This document shows positions 4,982 to 7,619 of a stretch of DNA of 7,619 nt, piece after piece; the first letter of the stretch is position 1, and each line of letters opens with the position of its first letter. The position numbers and the translations under genes were made by a program. Below the pieces are notes generated by a model, which was given only the letters and a program-made list of their open reading frames with translations, did not search any database and was not told the origin of the DNA. This DNA comes from Bacilli bacterium (lineage in GTDB: Bacteria; Bacillota_I; Bacilli_A; RF39; UBA660): positions 1-7,619 of the forward strand of contig JAAWCI010000071.1 in NCBI GenBank assembly GCA_022793145.1, read 5' to 3'.

Positions 4982-6698
4982 AATTAAATCTCCATTCATT
5001 GTCGATCTTTTCTGCAATCACTTCTACACCATCTACAGTAAATTTAAATGATTCTGTTCCTTCTTCAATTTCAAAAGCATTACGATCTTCATAATATTTT
5101 ACTACATTATCATATTGTGATAAAACAACAATTGTTTGCCCATTAGATGGATATGAGACACCTGTCGCTTTTTCAAACTTCACTGTAATATCTAATGTAT
5201 TAGTACTATCAATTCCATTTGTAAATGTTATCACTTTTTCTAATTCATCATTTTTTAACCATAATACGAATTCGTTTTCTTTTAATTGATATTTATTTTT
5301 TGTAGTTTCAGTAATATCCATTGTTCCTACGCTTGCTGTAATATAATTTGGTTTAATGCCTAAATTTAATACAATTCCGTATTCTCCTTCTGTTGTATTT
5401 CCTGGTCCTTTCAAGAAACGTGTTTCTTTTACAGTTATCATATTTCCATTTTTGCTTACGGTAATTGATTGGTTATTATAATCCAAATCAGTATTTTCTA
5501 CAGAAGCTAATTTGTCTACTGAATTTAATTCTACTTTTTCAAAATCCATTACAATAGAAACAGTTCCTACTACTTCATTTGTATCAGATTTTTTAAACGT
5601 ATACTCTTTTGTTTCTGCTTTCACTCTTACAACAAAGGCAGTATCTGTTGTTGCTCCCATACTTGCAGCATCATTGATATCAGTATCTTTGATTTCATAA
5701 TCATCACTAGCTAATGTTGTTGGATCAATTGCAAAATCCAAAATTAATAATATCCATTCTTCTGTTTCTGTATCATTTAAATAACTATGTAATGGTGCTT
5801 TCTTTGTTATTGTAATTAAGTTATTCTCTTTTACAACATCAATTGAATTTTGATTATGAACAGCATCTAAATCAGTCAATTTTGAAGAATCTACTTTCTC
5901 TGTTCCTTTTAAAACAGGAGACCAAATTGCTTCAATTGTCATGTTGCTATTAACAGGTGATGTAAAATCATATACATTTCCAGCATAACTCCAACCTTTA
6001 AATTCAAAGTTTTCTTTTGATAAGATACTTGGTTCCTCTACTCTTTTTCCTTCTTCTACTTCTACTACAGAAACAACAGAATTACCATCCATAAAAGTCA
6101 CTTTGTATACCCTTGTTACTACTACTGGTTTTTCTATGATTGGCTTTTTATTAGTAGTATTATTTGTATTTTTTACTGGTACATTTACTACTACATTTTG
6201 CTTCCAAACTGCCACTAATTTAATACTTTTTTCTACTTTGCTATTAAAGTCATAACTTTTTCCATCTAGTGTCCATTCTACAAAAGTATATCCACTACGA
6301 GTTGGATTTGCAGGTTTTTTTACTTTTTCACCTTTCGATACTTTTTGAGCTTCTACAGAACTTCCTCCGGCACTATCAAAAGTTATTGTATTTTTAATAG
6401 TTCCTACTTTTAGCCATTTAGCTTCTAACTTAATATTCTTATCAAGCTCTTTTGAAAAATCAAATTTTTTTCCATCATAGTACCAACCAATAAACTCATA
6501 GCCTTCCTTTAATGGTTCTTCTGGTTCTTCTATTACTTCACCTTTTTTGATTTTTAAGCTTTCCACTTCTGTTCCGCCATGACTATCAAAGGTAACTTTA
6601 ATAGAATTTCCTTTACTGCTTACTACAATTGCGAAAATCAAAATTCCAAGCAATACAATTAACACAATTGCAATCATCATTTTTTTCTTTTCTTTCAT
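4980..6698 (-). CDS. Membrane-anchored surface protein with three InlB-type B repeats and a duplicated C-terminal domain
   Basis: A 572-residue predicted extracellular protein of unknown exact function, probably an adhesin or envelope-associated protein. The N-terminus is KEKKK followed by one hydrophobic segment (8-27). There is no lipobox cysteine and no LPXTG motif, so it is likely held by this uncleaved helix with the rest outside. Three Listeria-Bacteroides (InlB B-repeat, Flg_new) repeats follow at about 33-95, 103-165 and 198-259, each showing TF(D/M) near the start, a GY/F-x-F-x-GW-type core and an ending such as LEAKW, LVAVW or IEAIW. An Asn/Thr/Lys/Pro linker (168-197) precedes the third. 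The C-terminal half has two related units of about 115 residues (273-390 and 396-512) plus a 60-residue tail. The ATG at 6698 has GGAGG seven bases upstream. It forms a single-gene unit with its own promoter and terminator. Confidence 0.88.
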   Translation of the reverse strand: MKEKKKMMIAIVLIVLLGILIFAIVVSSKGNSIKVTFDSHGGTEVESLKIKKGEVIEEPEEPLKEGYEFIGWYYDGKKFDFSKELDKNIKLEAKWLKVGTIKNTITFDSAGGSSVEAQKVSKGEKVKKPANPTRSGYTFVEWTLDGKSYDFNSKVEKSIKLVAVWKQNVVVNVPVKNTNNTTNKKPIIEKPVVVTRVYKVTFMDGNSVVSVVEVEEGKRVEEPSILSKENFEFKGWSYAGNVYDFTSPVNSNMTIEAIWSPVLKGTEKVDSSKLTDLDAVHNQNSIDVVKENNLITITKKAPLHSYLNDTETEEWILLILDFAIDPTTLASDDYEIKDTDINDAASMGATTDTAFVVRVKAETKEYTFKKSDTNEVVGTVSIVMDFEKVELNSVDKLASVENTDLDYNNQSITVSKNGNMITVKETRFLKGPGNTTEGEYGIVLNLGIKPNYITASVGTMDITETTKNKYQLKENEFVLWLKNDELEKVITFTNGIDSTNTLDITVKFEKATGVSYPSNGQTIVVLSQYDNVVKYYEDRNAFEIEEGTESFKFTVDGVEVIAEKIDNEWRFN

Positions 6699-6721
6699 AC
6701 TTCTCCCTCCATCCTAATGCT

Positions 6722-6758
6722 GATAAAGACAGATGTACTTTTCCCCCCTGACTTTATC
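6722..6758 (-). promoter_or_regulatory. 5'-terminal leader hairpin of the surface-protein mRNA
   Basis: GATAAAGTCAG (6758-6748) pairs with CTGTCTTTATC (6732-6722), 10 of 11 bp, around a 15-base loop beginning with five G. The predicted transcript start (about 6760) puts the stem at the very 5' end of the mRNA. There is no T-run after it and the ribosome site lies further downstream and free, so it is not a terminator or simple occluder. A role in mRNA stability or ligand/protein binding is inference; it matches no riboswitch class I recognise. Confidence 0.6.
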
Positions 6759-6766
6759 TTAACTAC

Positions 6767-6796
6767 ATTATAGAATAAGGAGTCTTCAAAAGTCAA
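6767..6796 (-). promoter_or_regulatory. Strong promoter of the surface-protein gene
   Basis: TTGACT (6796-6791) and a perfect TATAAT (6772-6767) are separated by 18 bases. Predicted transcription starts near 6760, giving a leader of about 62 bases before the ATG at 6698. It is the best sigma-A-type promoter in the window. Confidence 0.85.
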
Positions 6797-6827
6797 CATT
6801 TTTATTATTTTTAAACCAAATTTCTAC

Positions 6828-6853
6828 AAAAAAAAGAGGTTATTCTTCCTCTT
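6828..6853 (-). terminator. Probable intrinsic terminator of the zinc-ribbon membrane-protein gene
   Basis: AAGAGG (6853-6848) and CCTCTT (6839-6834) form a short 6-bp stem with an 8-base loop, followed by eight T (6835-6828). It overlaps the last codons and the stop. The stem is weak, but the T-run and position at the gene end support it. Confidence 0.5.
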
Positions 6854-7619
6854 CCTCAATTCTATGCCCACATAAAAAACATACTTTAGCATCCATATCT
6901 AATCTAGCACGACAATGTTTGCAAACTTTATATTGATCTAAACTTGCTGCTTTTACAGGCATTGCATCTGGATTAAATAATGGATCATCTTTCATCGGAT
7001 CAATGGTAACAACTTTTTTAGTAAGCTCTACTTCTGATAATTGTTCCCTATCTTCCCAAGCACTTTCTTTATCTACGTCTAAAATCAAATTATCTTGTTC
7101 CATTTCTTCTACAATACCAAGTGGATTCATTGTGGATTCCTCATTAGATGGAATTTCAATTGGTATTTCTGGTTCTATATAAGAGTCTTCTAATGGAACA
7201 GGATCTATTTCTGGTTCTTCACTTACAACTTCTTCCACATCTGGAAATTGATTATACAAAGTAGAATTTTGTTCTTGGGCTCTAATATGACCTATTTCTT
7301 CAGCTGGTTTATACAAACTTTTTGTAAACGCCAAAATTGGATAAAATAAAAATGGTAAAATACAAAGTCCAAGATTAAAAATTACATTTTTGTGGAATCG
7401 TTCTCCAATTCGGTAAGAGATAAACCAAAATACTAAAACATTTAAAAATGGTATAAATAGTAGTGGCACTACAAAAACAGGAAGATCTGCTATTTTAACA
7501 AATAAATATAAATTATAAAATGGAATTAATACTTTATAACCATCAATCTTAGCTTTTTCAAATATTTTAAAACAAGATAATAACATAATGATTAAAAAGA
7601 TAGAACTTACTATGATCAC
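6840..7619 (-). CDS. DUF5684-like membrane protein with acidic linker and C-terminal zinc ribbon, 5' end outside the window
   Basis: At least 259 residues; the frame is open to the window edge and the first codon seen is GTG at 7619, so the true start may lie upstream. The N-terminal part (1-100) is a membrane domain with hydrophobic segments at about 2-18, 43-68 and 78-98 and the phrase GYKVLIPFYNLYLFVKIADL (27-46). This resembles DUF5684 proteins, small bacterial membrane proteins of unknown role. A long acidic linker rich in Glu, Asp and Pro follows (about 105-228). The C-terminus has CKHC (233-236) and CFLC (247-250), a double CxxC zinc-ribbon knuckle, and ends in a run of Glu. The protein probably exposes the ribbon in the cytoplasm. 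I do not know its function; the DUF assignment is by motif memory and moderately sure, the zinc ribbon is clear. Confidence 0.8.
   Translation of the reverse strand: MIIVSSIFLIIMLLSCFKIFEKAKIDGYKVLIPFYNLYLFVKIADLPVFVVPLLFIPFLNVLVFWFISYRIGERFHKNVIFNLGLCILPFLFYPILAFTKSLYKPAEEIGHIRAQEQNSTLYNQFPDVEEVVSEEPEIDPVPLEDSYIEPEIPIEIPSNEESTMNPLGIVEEMEQDNLILDVDKESAWEDREQLSEVELTKKVVTIDPMKDDPLFNPDAMPVKAASLDQYKVCKHCRARLDMDAKVCFLCGHRIEEEEE

Overview
The window looks like a chromosomal segment of a low-GC Gram-positive bacterium (Bacillota, Bacilli-like). It is strongly AT-rich. The cell-division genes sepF and divIVA sit next to ileS, an arrangement typical of Bacilli. There is a T-box leader, a regulator largely confined to Gram-positives. 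Shine-Dalgarno sites are strong (AGGAGG type). The response regulator ends in TGA and Trp codons are TGG, so the standard code is used and a UGA=Trp mycoplasma is unlikely. All supported genes lie on the minus strand, so transcription runs from high to low coordinates.

Layout in transcription order. (1) 7619-6840: 3' part of a membrane protein resembling DUF5684, with an acidic linker and a C-terminal zinc ribbon. (2) 6796-4957: a single-gene unit with a strong promoter, a 5'-terminal leader hairpin, a 572-residue membrane-anchored surface protein (three InlB-type B repeats plus a duplicated domain) and a terminator. (3) 4956-4741: a non-coding gap with two DnaA-box-like sites, two purine-rich repeats that look like Shine-Dalgarno sites without a start codon, and a promoter. 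(4) 4740-2780: an OmpR-type response regulator and its histidine kinase, joined by an ATGA overlap and closed by a strong terminator. (5) 2784-2740: a perfect 14-bp inverted repeat. (6) 2662-1726: sepF and divIVA, with a good promoter for divIVA inside the sepF-divIVA junction. (7) 1717-1527: an isoleucine T-box leader with specifier ATC. (8) 1509-1: a Na+/Ca2+-exchanger-type antiporter, then the 5' third or less of ileS, cut by the window edge.

The two most notable points are in the last block. The Ile-tRNA-sensing T-box does not abut ileS: a cation antiporter gene lies between them, only 10 bases ahead of ileS, so it should be induced together with ileS. The IleRS has GIHH where the class I HIGH signature is expected. 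This is the swapped form known from some type-2 IleRS and linked there to very high mupirocin resistance. I found no mobile element, CRISPR array or tRNA gene. The rest is ordinary housekeeping and envelope content plus a few unexplained non-coding elements.
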